Shown here one piece after another: positions 35,804 to 43,776 of a stretch of 64,000 nucleotides of DNA (its first letter is position 1; each line of letters opens with the position of its first letter). The DNA lies in assembly GCA_050251195.1 (NCBI GenBank), contig JBFWNG010000015.1:12722-76721 (forward strand), read 5' to 3'. Position numbers and translations under genes: made by a program. The stretch comes from JBFWNG01 sp050251195. Lineage in GTDB: Bacteria; Bdellovibrionota_B; Oligoflexia; Oligoflexales; Oligoflexaceae. The notes beneath the pieces are model-generated. The model made no database searches, was not told the origin of the DNA, and saw only the letters and a program-made list of their open reading frames with translations.

Positions 35804-37426
35804 CTATTGCATCCGGTTCGACAGCTCCGTACCGAGTCGGCTCGATAGCATGTCAGCGACCGCTCCAATGGTCAACGAAGGGTTTACTCCTAGTGCGCTC
35901 GGGATAATACTGCCGTCGATAACAAACAGGTTTTTGTTACCAAACACCTCGCCCCAGGGGCTGACGACTCCTGTGTCTTTGTTGGCTCCCATGGAACAAC
36001 CGCCCAGCGGATGAACCGTGCCGACGGTCCCGCGAGTACGATACATATCGGCAAAGATTTCGCCGTCGAGGGCATTGAAAATGTTTCGGACATATTTGGT
36101 GGCGGTAGCCCAGCGCTTTTCTGTTTCAGGATGTGTTTCGGGCCATTCCACGAAGAGTCGGCCCATTTTAGTCATATCTCGATTGACACGGCCCTCACGG
36201 TTGTCGAGACAGAGGATGCCAACGGATAGGAGATTAGAACCGAACGACCCGGCAACTTTCATGTATTCACGTCCCCAAAAATAGGGGTTCCTTGCTTCCG
36301 TTGACGCGCGACCCGTTGCTTCGGGATTCTTGGGATAATCAAAGTCCGCGGGTTGTCCAAACGCAAATGGGAACGGAGGCGAGTCCATCGGGATGAGCAA
36401 GAACTTGTGATCGTTCCAGTAACTTGGACAGAAACTGGACATCGGTTTGCCCTTGTAATTGTCCGTTCGATATTGTTTGCCGATTGTTCCGGACAGTAGG
36501 TAATCGCCGTTTCCGGAGATGTTGGTTCCAAGCGTTTCGCTGAACGAACGAGTACCTTTAAAGTTTTCCTCAGAATCCAACAGGGCTTTCATGCTGCCCG
36601 TAACGCCTCCCGACAAGATCAGAATGCGACACTCGATGGTCCGCGTCGTGTTCGAACGATTGTCCTGAACGGTTAGGACATAGCCGTCGCCGTTGGGAGC
36701 GATCGATTTGACTTGGCAATCCGACTCGATTTCGACGCCCGCGTTTTTGGCTTGTCGCAGGTAGTTCAAGGGCAAATGTTGTCTTCCGCCGTGGCGGTGT
36801 CCGGATGTCCACCAGCCGTCGTTTGCATCCTTATGAGTCGCAACTTTGAGCGGTTCCGCCGTAACGCCTGCCGCGAGGCATCCTTGTGCAAAAATGTAGT
36901 CGCGCCGGGAGCATAGTTGCCAAGGTTCAGCGCCATCCCTGTCGGACCAAGCGAGGCGTGCAACTTTGAGATTTGTTTCGAGCCGCTTATAGTAAGGGTC
37001 CAAGGCTTGGCGAGAAAGGTGTGACGGCCACAGAGCTCGGCCCTTGTCGTCTTTTTGACCGAAGATACTGTTTGGGGCTCGCAAGCTAACGGCATAATAC
37101 ACGAGCGATCCGCCGCCCACGCCTCGGCCGTTTCCGATTACAAATTGCGGAAACTTGCGCATGTTGGTCAGGTCAGGGGGCGATACAGAAACGTCCATCA
37201 ACCGCGACGTGTAAGCTACGTCTAGAGTTTGTCGAAAACCGTTACCTTGATCGTTACGGTATTTCCATAGGGTCTTTGGATCAAGATCGTAAAAATCATG
37301 ACCCTTCTCAAGCATAGTTATTTTGAGATTGAGGTTGTCGCGCGCTGCGGCTTCTGCAAGGTTGACGGCAGATACAGAGCCTCCGAAACCCGACCCAACG
37401 ATGACGATATCTGAAAACTCATTCAT
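35804..37426 (-). CDS. GMC-family FAD oxidoreductase
   Basis: 540 aa. The FAD site GSGFGGSVSAVNLAEA lies at about 11-26, then LEKGHDF, and the GRGVGGGSLVYY segment that GMC enzymes use for flavin contact. The C-terminal part has TVHPLGGCSMGANKDTG and NLFVIDGSIIPSALGVNPS, the typical end of cholesterol-oxidase-like GMC proteins. It oxidises an alcohol or sugar. It lies 12 bases after a Tat-exported small-subunit gene, so it is likely carried to the periplasm with it as a dehydrogenase complex. Substrate unknown; sterol, alcohol and sugar alcohol are possible. Confidence 0.9.
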   Translation of the reverse strand: MNEFSDIVIVGSGFGGSVSAVNLAEAAARDNLNLKITMLEKGHDFYDLDPKTLWKYRNDQGNGFRQTLDVAYTSRLMDVSVSPPDLTNMRKFPQFVIGNGRGVGGGSLVYYAVSLRAPNSIFGQKDDKGRALWPSHLSRQALDPYYKRLETNLKVARLAWSDRDGAEPWQLCSRRDYIFAQGCLAAGVTAEPLKVATHKDANDGWWTSGHRHGGRQHLPLNYLRQAKNAGVEIESDCQVKSIAPNGDGYVLTVQDNRSNTTRTIECRILILSGGVTGSMKALLDSEENFKGTRSFSETLGTNISGNGDYLLSGTIGKQYRTDNYKGKPMSSFCPSYWNDHKFLLIPMDSPPFPFAFGQPADFDYPKNPEATGRASTEARNPYFWGREYMKVAGSFGSNLLSVGILCLDNREGRVNRDMTKMGRLFVEWPETHPETEKRWATATKYVRNIFNALDGEIFADMYRTRGTVGTVHPLGGCSMGANKDTGVVSPWGEVFGNKNLFVIDGSIIPSALGVNPSLTIGAVADMLSSRLGTELSNRMQ

Positions 37427-37438
37427 GTCCTGTTTTCC

Positions 37439-38065
37439 TTACGGGATATCCCCGTCAATTGACTCGTTCCACACTTCGACTCCGTTAAGCGATGGCACAA
37501 CGTTGTCGGAGTAGTCCGCATACCCTCGGTTGTGCAATCCGTCGGCGAAGTTTTCATACCTGGGAAGACCAAGCATCTTCAGTCCGACGTCGTTCTTGAT
37601 TGTGCCTACGATCGCAAAGAGACAAACTATACGAACAAGCTCGTATGCTGGTGCGACAGGGCTGTGACTGAGTCTTTCTTTGAGAACGTCAATGCGCTCT
37701 TCTTCATTTAATTCAAAGAACCGTTTAAAAATATGGCCTTTTACTTTCGTTCCCGCATCGAGATCGGCCGCAAGAAGTCCATGGATAAATATATTGAGAT
37801 CGTTCATTCGGTCCGTAATGAACTTAGGCGGAGTTGATGTTAGGCCGTACTGTACTGCAAGCGACAAGAAATAGTTAGTATCGAGCAGGTCGTAACTTTT
37901 GGTCGCCAGACTGCCTGGAAACATCGTTTCCATAAGAAACTTTATGTTGAGCTCGGCATGGCCTAGTTTTTCCTCAGCAGCCGCCAGCGTGCTTTTCGAA
38001 AGAGTGCCGAGCACAAGACCGGCCTGGGAAAGGTACCCAAGAAACTCTCTGCGTGTTTTACTCAT
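37439..38065 (-). CDS. Tat-exported small subunit, gluconate 2-dehydrogenase subunit 3-like
   Basis: 208 aa from ATG 38065, which begins MSKTRREFLGYLSQAGLVLG, a twin-arginine signal (TRREFL). An ATG 12 bases earlier is possible. The body is helical, with AELNIKFLMETMFPG near the start as in Gluconate_2-dh3 proteins (PF13618), which pair with GMC oxidoreductases and aid export and electron transfer. The ATG overlaps the end of the upstream gene (8 bases). The GMC gene follows after 12 bases. Confidence 0.75.
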   Translation of the reverse strand: MSKTRREFLGYLSQAGLVLGTLSKSTLAAAEEKLGHAELNIKFLMETMFPGSLATKSYDLLDTNYFLSLAVQYGLTSTPPKFITDRMNDLNIFIHGLLAADLDAGTKVKGHIFKRFFELNEEERIDVLKERLSHSPVAPAYELVRIVCLFAIVGTIKNDVGLKMLGLPRYENFADGLHNRGYADYSDNVVPSLNGVEVWNESIDGDIP

Positions 38066-38567
38066 TCTCGTTTCCATGAGTGATCTTGATGCTTCGAATC
38101 ATGCTGACGAAGTCTCTGATGGCGTCAAACTGAAGGTATGCAGTTCCGAGAACCGTGCCGTTGGCGTCGCGCACAGGGCCGGAAATGGCTGTCGGGTTGA
38201 TGACGTGTTTTTTGCCTTCTATGGAGTAGCATTCAGAAGTTGGTAAGCAAAAGTTAAGCACGTACGTCATGATTTCGGTCGGAAGGAAAGAAAAACTAAG
38301 TTTGCCGGTCACGGGAACAGCGCTTTCGGTCAAACCGTCAACTGTAATTTTGCCGTTGATGTCGAGTGTTGGGTCTATGATGATCCGACTTAGATTGGGG
38401 TGCGACAATGTCATCGCGCTCACGACCGAACCCACGGTTGAAGAGTCCGAAGAGATCCAATTCCCCTCTAGGGTTTCTTCAAGGGAGACTCCGTAATTTC
38501 GGGGCTGGGAAAAACCCAGTGTTGATGCAAATAAGCCAAGTGCCAATAAGGCTGTCTTTGTACTCAT
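38058..38567 (-). CDS. secreted protein of unknown function in the GMC operon
   Basis: 169 aa. The signal peptide ends LGFSQ (about residue 21). The rest is beta-rich with two nearby cysteines (NFCLPTSECYS). The order suggests a small envelope protein acting with the Tat small subunit and the GMC enzyme, since the genes overlap. No family recognised. Its promoter should be in 38568-38726, shared with the divergent secreted protein gene at 38727. Confidence 0.65.
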   Translation of the reverse strand: MSTKTALLALGLFASTLGFSQPRNYGVSLEETLEGNWISSDSSTVGSVVSAMTLSHPNLSRIIIDPTLDINGKITVDGLTESAVPVTGKLSFSFLPTEIMTYVLNFCLPTSECYSIEGKKHVINPTAISGPVRDANGTVLGTAYLQFDAIRDFVSMIRSIKITHGNENE

Positions 38568-38726
38568 AAAGTCGTCCTTTCGGGTTGTTTCAAACTGTTC
38601 GCTGGTATAGATAGTCGCTTATACTTCAACGAAAGATCGAAAGAAATAGGTTTTTGTTTCAAAAAAAATAAATACCCAGTATGTAAGACGCCCAGTAAAA
38701 GGGGCTAACACAAAGGAGCTCATAAC

Positions 38727-39695
38727 ATGAAAACTCGTTTCAATTTAATCAGTTTTGTACTTCTCTTTTTCGCTTTGCCGGTCTTCGCGGCAAACATTCA
38801 AACCAACTTTATCGCCCCGGACGGCGGTGACCAAAAGACTCCATATGCTTGTAGTTTCCATTGGTTCCAATTGCAGGACGGCAGGGTTGTTGGTCTAGAC
38901 CTTATTCGCAGCGATGATACAGACAAGTATGCGTTGCGCGCTTATTATGAGGATGCCGCAGGCAGTTTCGTCGGAATGAACGCGGAATCGGCTCAGTCAA
39001 ATTGGCTCCCGTTTGTGACAGAATCAGAAAAGTTGGGTGCTGCAAAGGAGTCGGGCAGGGATTTTCTGGCGAGAGGCAAAAATTGGATTGCGGGCAAAGT
39101 GACGACTCAGGGAAGCTTCCCTATTGAATTCAATTTGAAAATTACGCCAAAGACCCCGGGAATCGGCCTCGGCGAAATTGGCCTTATCTTCGCGAATCTT
39201 TCCGTTGTCGATTATACGCAGGTCGAAGTTACGGGAACAATCACCATCAACGGAGAGGTGCATTCCATTCGATCAAGCGGGAAAACCTCGGTACATTTTG
39301 GTACTAAGCTTCCGGACGCCGGCTTTCTCGCTACGGTTGGAACGCAGTCGCCAAGTTTGCTCATGGGGTCTGCTCGGTCGGACAATGCGCGTTTCGGCAA
39401 CCAGTTGATCGGCGACAAAGCAGTGATTTATTCTTGGGGCGCGGGCGGCATCAGTCCCTTGTCCTTTAACATTACCAAATTCACCCAACCCATCGACATC
39501 GGTGCGAGCCAGTTTGTTCGAATAGACGAAGTGCTCGGCGCTTTCGATCACGTGTTACTTGGAGTTCCCACCCGAACTGGTTTGGCGAAGGCAACGCTCA
39601 TCAAGAAGAACATCTGGGGTGAAACAGAGACGATTGATTTGGGCAAAGTGGTTTTCGATTTTCGCGGTGACGCCTATTTAAGAACGTTGCCTTAG
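38727..39695 (+). CDS. secreted hypothetical protein
   Basis: 322 aa. The signal peptide ends PVFAA (about residue 22). AAAGGAG precedes the ATG. The mature part is beta-rich and has only one cysteine, with no membrane segment. I recognise no family. Its stop overlaps by four bases the stop of the convergent DUF3299 gene. It is divergent to the GMC operon. Confidence 0.65.
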   Translation: MKTRFNLISFVLLFFALPVFAANIQTNFIAPDGGDQKTPYACSFHWFQLQDGRVVGLDLIRSDDTDKYALRAYYEDAAGSFVGMNAESAQSNWLPFVTESEKLGAAKESGRDFLARGKNWIAGKVTTQGSFPIEFNLKITPKTPGIGLGEIGLIFANLSVVDYTQVEVTGTITINGEVHSIRSSGKTSVHFGTKLPDAGFLATVGTQSPSLLMGSARSDNARFGNQLIGDKAVIYSWGAGGISPLSFNITKFTQPIDIGASQFVRIDEVLGAFDHVLLGVPTRTGLAKATLIKKNIWGETETIDLGKVVFDFRGDAYLRTLP

Positions 39696-40219
39696 TTGGC
39701 ATTCTCGTTCATGGCTTCTTCGTTCAAGCCTTCGGTGCTGAGACCTGTCATTTTGTAGGCGACGGTGCCGAAGAATGCCTCAGTCTTAGCTACTTGAAGA
39801 ATGCCCTTGATCAAGACTGCCTTGGGGCTTCGTTTGGGCGCTTTGTCGGCGTCCATTTCGACGAGAATCATCTGGTTTGACGGCGGCGGCGGCACATGGA
39901 TACATGCCTGAACTGTCGGAACCAACAAAAACTGGTTGTAGGTTTCCGCCTCGTCATCGAGTGGAACGACAAAACCCTTGATCATGACGGGTTTGTTATC
40001 AAGTTCTGAGACCGGGGCGTTTTCGCCAGTAGTTTGGTCCCCGCCTTTAAGTTGCTTCCAACTCAGCGTCTCATAAACAGGTTCCGCAACCCTTTCGGCT
40101 TGACTCTCCGGTTGAGCCGGCATGGTTTCGTCAACGTTCATCATCGTACCTAGGACGATACCGAGAGCGGGTATGACAATGACCGCGCCCCAGAGAAGTG
40201 GTTTCTTCAGGTGTTGCAC
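39692..40219 (-). CDS. DUF3299 membrane-anchored protein
   Basis: 175 aa. An N-terminal membrane segment (LLWGAVIVIPALGIVLGT, about 8-25) without a clear cleavage site; the rest is periplasmic. The DUF3299 core is clear: VMIKGFVVPLDDE, FLLVPTVQACIHVPPPPSNQ. Members are often near Zur-controlled metal transport genes (recollection of a Pseudomonas zinc-responsive operon), and here a Fur/Zur-type gene is divergent. A role in zinc homeostasis is inference. Confidence 0.85.
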   Translation of the reverse strand: MQHLKKPLLWGAVIVIPALGIVLGTMMNVDETMPAQPESQAERVAEPVYETLSWKQLKGGDQTTGENAPVSELDNKPVMIKGFVVPLDDEAETYNQFLLVPTVQACIHVPPPPSNQMILVEMDADKAPKRSPKAVLIKGILQVAKTEAFFGTVAYKMTGLSTEGLNEEAMNENAN

Positions 40220-40383
40220 AAGGTATCCTCTTGTAATTTATCTATGATTTTACAGAAATAGGGGCGCAAAGGGTACTCTTATATACACGCGCCTCGTCGC
40301 AAGGCGCCGTGTGCCCCCTGCCTTTTCCCGAACCCTTGTCCGTTTGCCTAGACATTTCGGGTAGGGCAGGGCATGTGAAGGTA

Positions 40384-40398
40384 TGCAAATTATTTGCA
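40384..40398. promoter_or_regulatory. 15-bp palindrome, candidate Zur/Fur operator
   Basis: TGCAAATTATTTGCA, with 7-bp perfect arms around one base, lies 45 bases before the Fur-type gene. The second copy at 40894-40908 (13 of 15 bases the same) lies before the MerC gene. Together they suggest one regulator controlling both, most simply the Fur-type protein itself. Confidence 0.6.
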
Positions 40399-40443
40399 AT
40401 AGCCATACGTTTCCGCTATATTTGGCAGCCTTTTGAGGAAACC

Positions 40444-40902
40444 ATGTCCATCGAACAATGCAAACGAAAGCTCAAAGAAGCCGGCTCGCGAGTGACCAAA
40501 TCTCGCTTGGCGGTGTGGCAAATTCTTGCCAATCAAAAGGGCTCGGCAAGCCCGGCGGAAATCTTTGAGCTCATCAGCGCCGATCGTTCGGTCGGTTCTA
40601 TTGATCAGGTCACAGTCTACCGAATCCTCGATACTTTCTTGGAAATAGGCCTTGTTCATAAGGTTGGGCCAACAGGGAAGTTCATCCTTTGCGAGCACGT
40701 GGATTGTCAGCGCGGAATGCATGTTCTTGCTCGTTGCCACAGCTGTTCACAAATCGAGGAATGGGATGCGCCCGAGCCCATCACAGCGCCTATGATGTGG
40801 TATCTTAAGGAAAAAATGAACTTTCTACCCAAGGGCCATCTCGTCGAGGTTGATGGTATCTGCGGAAAATGTCAAAATGGGTCTTATCCTAATTGCAATT
40901 AA
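40444..40902 (+). CDS. Fur-family regulator, probably Zur-like
   Basis: 152 aa from ATG 40444 (GAGGAAACC upstream); an earlier frame start is rejected as it lacks a site. The winged helix has LKEAGSRVTKSRLAVWQIL and VTVYRILDTFLEIGLV, the DNA-recognition helix of Fur proteins. Metal sites: CEHVDCQRGMHVLARCHSC with paired CHSC and a C-terminal CGKC. Fur-family members repress metal-uptake genes when metal-loaded. The zinc assignment rests on the neighbouring MerC and DUF3299 genes, not on a diagnostic residue. Confidence 0.9.
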   Translation: MSIEQCKRKLKEAGSRVTKSRLAVWQILANQKGSASPAEIFELISADRSVGSIDQVTVYRILDTFLEIGLVHKVGPTGKFILCEHVDCQRGMHVLARCHSCSQIEEWDAPEPITAPMMWYLKEKMNFLPKGHLVEVDGICGKCQNGSYPNCN

Positions 40903-40908
40903 TTTGCA
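40894..40908. promoter_or_regulatory. 15-bp palindrome, second candidate Zur/Fur operator
   Basis: TGCAATTAATTTGCA overlaps the stop of the Fur-type gene and lies 53 bases before the MerC start. Its arms TGCAA/TTGCA match those of the box at 40384. Confidence 0.55.
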
Positions 40909-40960
40909 TTTTGGTTATATACCGGCTCTGGATTTTTCAGGTCTTTTTTTTGGAGAAAAT

Positions 40961-41392
40961 ATGAGGGTTGCGTCAAACCGCTCGAACGGTATGGACTTGC
41001 TGGGAATCGGGTTGTCCATTTTATGTATTATCCATTGTTTTGCCATGCCGGTTATCCTTATTGTTTCCCCGTTTTACCATCTTGTTCTTGATAATCTTCA
41101 CTTTCACCAAAATCTCTTCGTCGTCTTGCTAGGCATTGCTCTCTGGTCGCTATACCGCGGATTTCGCAGTCACCAGAATCAGAACGTCCTCATATACGGC
41201 GCCATTGGGCTTTTTATTCTCCTTCTCGTGGCGATGATTCCCCATTCGCACAACACCTATGAGAACGTCCTTATCAGCGGGTTTAACAGCCTGGGCAGCG
41301 TTCTTCTTGTTGTGGCCCATGTCTTGAACCTTCGCTCGCATAAGCACTGCCAACATAAGCTTTGCCATTTAGTTCGCGATAACGACGAATAA
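40961..41392 (+). CDS. MerC-domain membrane protein
   Basis: 143 aa from ATG 40961 (TGGAGAAAAT upstream); an earlier in-frame ATG at 40850 lies inside the regulator gene and is rejected. It has about four membrane helices, the first containing CIIHC (Cys22 and Cys26), the metal-binding pair of MerC, in the sequence SILCIIHCFAMPVILI. The C-terminus is His/Cys-rich (RSHKHCQHKLCH). MerC carries Hg(II) across the membrane in mer operons, but outside them MerC-domain proteins are linked to other metals. The regulator and operator box upstream point to zinc. Confidence 0.85.
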   Translation: MRVASNRSNGMDLLGIGLSILCIIHCFAMPVILIVSPFYHLVLDNLHFHQNLFVVLLGIALWSLYRGFRSHQNQNVLIYGAIGLFILLLVAMIPHSHNTYENVLISGFNSLGSVLLVVAHVLNLRSHKHCQHKLCHLVRDNDE

Positions 41393-41401
41393 TCCGGGCA
41401 T

Positions 41402-41429
41402 AAAAAAACCGGCTCTCTTCGAGCCGGTC
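41402..41429 (-). terminator. rho-independent terminator (leftward)
   Basis: Stem ACCGGCTC (41409-41416) with GAGCCGGT (41421-41428). Seven T follow in the minus-strand RNA. It ends the 41456-42748 gene; it also lies just after the MerC stop. Confidence 0.85.
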
Positions 41430-41455
41430 CAACGAAAAGAGGGATATCTTTTCTA

Positions 41456-42748
41456 TCAAAAGGCTTGTGGCCATTTGTTATCTTGTTCACCCGTTACATT
41501 GACCCGCTGAGACCTGTCGAAATCGTACATGATGTCTCTGTAAGTGCCTTCTTGTTGCATGAGGCCGTCAATCATAACAAGGTTTGATCTCGGATTCATA
41601 TGGAAGTAGCTTGGCATCGCGTTGGTCATGATGTCGAAGTACTTGTCTGGACCAGCGTCCGCGTTTGCAGCTTGGTGCGCATCGCGAAGTGCGTTATCAA
41701 CGTACGCAAAGGTATCGCAGCCGTTCACGAGGAATATCTGATACTGACCCTTGACGAATGAACCCATGCGAGCAAGCGCGCGGATGTTGGCGCCTAGTCC
41801 TGAGTGTCCGCTGTAGCTGACGAAGTCAGAGTTTTTTGTGCGTTCGTTGTAGTTAGCAATGAACTCATTGGAAACGGATTTGATTTCGTCGACGACGTAA
41901 AGGTGAACGTCCAAAGTGCCATTTGCCGTATCAAATTTCAGTTTCACGCTGTCGTTGGTAGCGCTAGGCGTTTGGTTAGCAGCGAGGTTCGATTCGACGG
42001 GAGTGCCGTATTTCGATATGAGCTCGAAATATGTTTCGCGGAAAGCATTGATGCCCGCATCACTGTTGTTGGTGGACCCAAATTCATTCTTTCCGAAGAT
42101 AGCCGTAACGACTAGGGCGCCGTCTTCCCATACTTTGCTGTATTCAGGATATTTGTCTTCTGTGTTTTCATCGCTGATTGAAAGGTCGATGTTGAATCGC
42201 GTCGCATATTCGCTGGTCAAGCCTACCAGAGGACACGTAAAGTTCAGCGGTCTATAGAAGTACCAGAAATTGCCTAAAGAAACGTCATGGGCGCCTGCTG
42301 ACATGCACACTCCCCATGCATCTTGACCGTATGCTTCGAAAAATTGCGAAAGTCCGTCTTGATCGCCGCGCTCAGGAACAGTCATATATATAAAGTTCGG
42401 GATATAGGTGAGACGTGGCCAAGCGATAAACATTTTTGCAGCGTAGGTAACGTCGTAAAGGCCGTCTTCTCTTGGTTGAACGTCGTTAATGCTTACTTGA
42501 ACGCGGTTCATGTCCGGTCCAGCGTTGTACCCGTTGAGGTACCCGATGGAGTAGTACAATTGAGCGATTATCTCTTCTTTGATCACGTCATGATCTGTGT
42601 TTGTAGAGATTATGTTGCCGCTGCTAATTGTTCCGTCAAGTGCGATCGAATGTGCTGAATCAAATTTGAATTCTGAAGTAGGCTTGTTTAGTTTGCCGCA
42701 AGCAAACACAAGAAGCGATGATGCGAGCAGCGTCTTTACTTTTGTCAT
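41456..42748 (-). CDS. lipoprotein with clan-CD-peptidase-like His/Cys pair
   Basis: 430 aa from ATG 42748 (CGGAGA upstream). The signal peptide ends LLVFAC (Cys17). The first about 180 residues show aromatic beta-rich sequence. The C-terminal third contains FVSYSGHSGLGANI (His315) and YQIFLVNGCDTF (Cys344). A hydrophobic strand before His-Ser-Gly and another before Gly-Cys is the pattern of the catalytic pair in caspase/gingipain-like (clan CD) cysteine peptidases. The fold cannot be confirmed by eye. If real, it is an envelope-anchored protease of a kind rare among the other lipoproteins here. Confidence 0.6.
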   Translation of the reverse strand: MTKVKTLLASSLLVFACGKLNKPTSEFKFDSAHSIALDGTISSGNIISTNTDHDVIKEEIIAQLYYSIGYLNGYNAGPDMNRVQVSINDVQPREDGLYDVTYAAKMFIAWPRLTYIPNFIYMTVPERGDQDGLSQFFEAYGQDAWGVCMSAGAHDVSLGNFWYFYRPLNFTCPLVGLTSEYATRFNIDLSISDENTEDKYPEYSKVWEDGALVVTAIFGKNEFGSTNNSDAGINAFRETYFELISKYGTPVESNLAANQTPSATNDSVKLKFDTANGTLDVHLYVVDEIKSVSNEFIANYNERTKNSDFVSYSGHSGLGANIRALARMGSFVKGQYQIFLVNGCDTFAYVDNALRDAHQAANADAGPDKYFDIMTNAMPSYFHMNPRSNLVMIDGLMQQEGTYRDIMYDFDRSQRVNVTGEQDNKWPQAF

Positions 42749-42879
42749 TAGCGTCTCCGAAACTGGTTGGTGTGAGGACAATATTTCCCAGAACGGAGGC
42801 GATACTAACTGCAACGTTACAGATAGTCCAGCGTTGGCCAGCCAGTTAAGATGACATTATTGCGTTGTTTTTGTTTGAG

Positions 42880-43776
42880 TTAGGGCTTTGTTAGGACAAG
42901 TATTTGAAAGTCAGTACACGAGGAGGCAACGGCCTCGGCATCGTAGTACCCGCAGCTTGCTCCGCTGCGTACGGTCATGCCCATAACTGGTTGATCTCCC
43001 TTGAGACAACGGCAAAAGAAGACCTCGTCCTTGGCGCCAAGGGGCAAGAAATACTTCTCTGTCGCGGCAAGCTTGATGCCAGCAGCTGGCTTAAAGGTAA
43101 CGAATCCGGTCACGTCAGGTTTGTCTGACGCTAGAATTTCGAACTGAGGCACTAATGTCGCTTCTGTCTTTTTCTGATCCTGCGGAGTCGCAGGATTAGG
43201 GTGCCACACGGCACAGCCTTTCATGCCTGGCCCTGAGTAACCAAGGAAAGTCGCTTCCTTAAACTTTGCTCGACAAGGCACGGCCACCTTGCCGCTGCTC
43301 GCTTTAACATAAAGGGATCCTTTGGCAAAGGCTGGTCCGCTTGGGACCCACTTTAAAGCGGATGATGTATCCGATTTATCGCTTCCCGGGGTCGGAGTTG
43401 GGCCCGGAACGGGGGTCGGGTTCGGGGTTGGGGACTCCGGCTTTTTGTCTTCGTCGCCGTCATTTTTGTCTTTGTCTTTATCCTTATCCTTATCCTTATC
43501 CTTATCCTTATCCTTGTCGGTGTCTGTATCAGTGTCCGTATCCGTATCAGTGTCTGTATCCGTATCGGTATCCGTATCCGTATCGGTATCCGTATTATTG
43601 TTGCCGCCATTCCCCCATTGATCCGTGTTTGTGTCACCACCGTTTTTGTCCCAAGTATTCTTGTCACCACCGCCAAGGGTGTCCTTTTTCTTCGGCGGCG
43701 GCGTCGGAGAATCGGGCTTGCAACCATAGTTCAAGGCAAGACTCAGGATCAAGAAAATCTGGAGGATGTTGCTCAT
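42880..43776 (-). CDS. lipoprotein with (TD)n(KD)n linker
   Basis: 298 aa. Lipobox LNYGC (Cys19). An N-terminal Pro/Lys/Gly/Asn segment leads into a dozen or so Thr-Asp repeats, then about nine Lys-Asp repeats, and a Pro-Thr-Pro segment (to about residue 135). The C-terminal domain (about 140-298) has six or more cysteines, including CRAKFKEATFLGYSGPGMKG and FFCRCLKGDQPVMGM. The domain resembles no family I can name. The ATG overlaps the stop of the upstream gene (ATGA). The repeats probably make a flexible stalk. Confidence 0.7.
   Translation of the reverse strand: MSNILQIFLILSLALNYGCKPDSPTPPPKKKDTLGGGDKNTWDKNGGDTNTDQWGNGGNNNTDTDTDTDTDTDTDTDTDTDTDTDTDKDKDKDKDKDKDKDKDKNDGDEDKKPESPTPNPTPVPGPTPTPGSDKSDTSSALKWVPSGPAFAKGSLYVKASSGKVAVPCRAKFKEATFLGYSGPGMKGCAVWHPNPATPQDQKKTEATLVPQFEILASDKPDVTGFVTFKPAAGIKLAATEKYFLPLGAKDEVFFCRCLKGDQPVMGMTVRSGASCGYYDAEAVASSCTDFQILVLTKP
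43462..43595. repeat. in-frame hexanucleotide microsatellite in lipoprotein gene
   Basis: A tandem array of 6-base units read as Lys-Asp (unit cttatc-type, about 43462-43516) and Thr-Asp (unit gtatcc/gtgtct-type, about 43517-43595) on the minus strand. Units are a multiple of three, so slippage would change stalk length but not the frame. Confidence 0.8.

Noticed and set aside
40961..41392. Mercury resistance (mer) operon
   Set aside because: MerC domain is present, but there is no MerA, MerT, MerP or MerR; the Fur-type regulator points to another metal.
43480..43600. CRISPR array
   Set aside because: Units are 6 bases without spacers and lie in an open frame.
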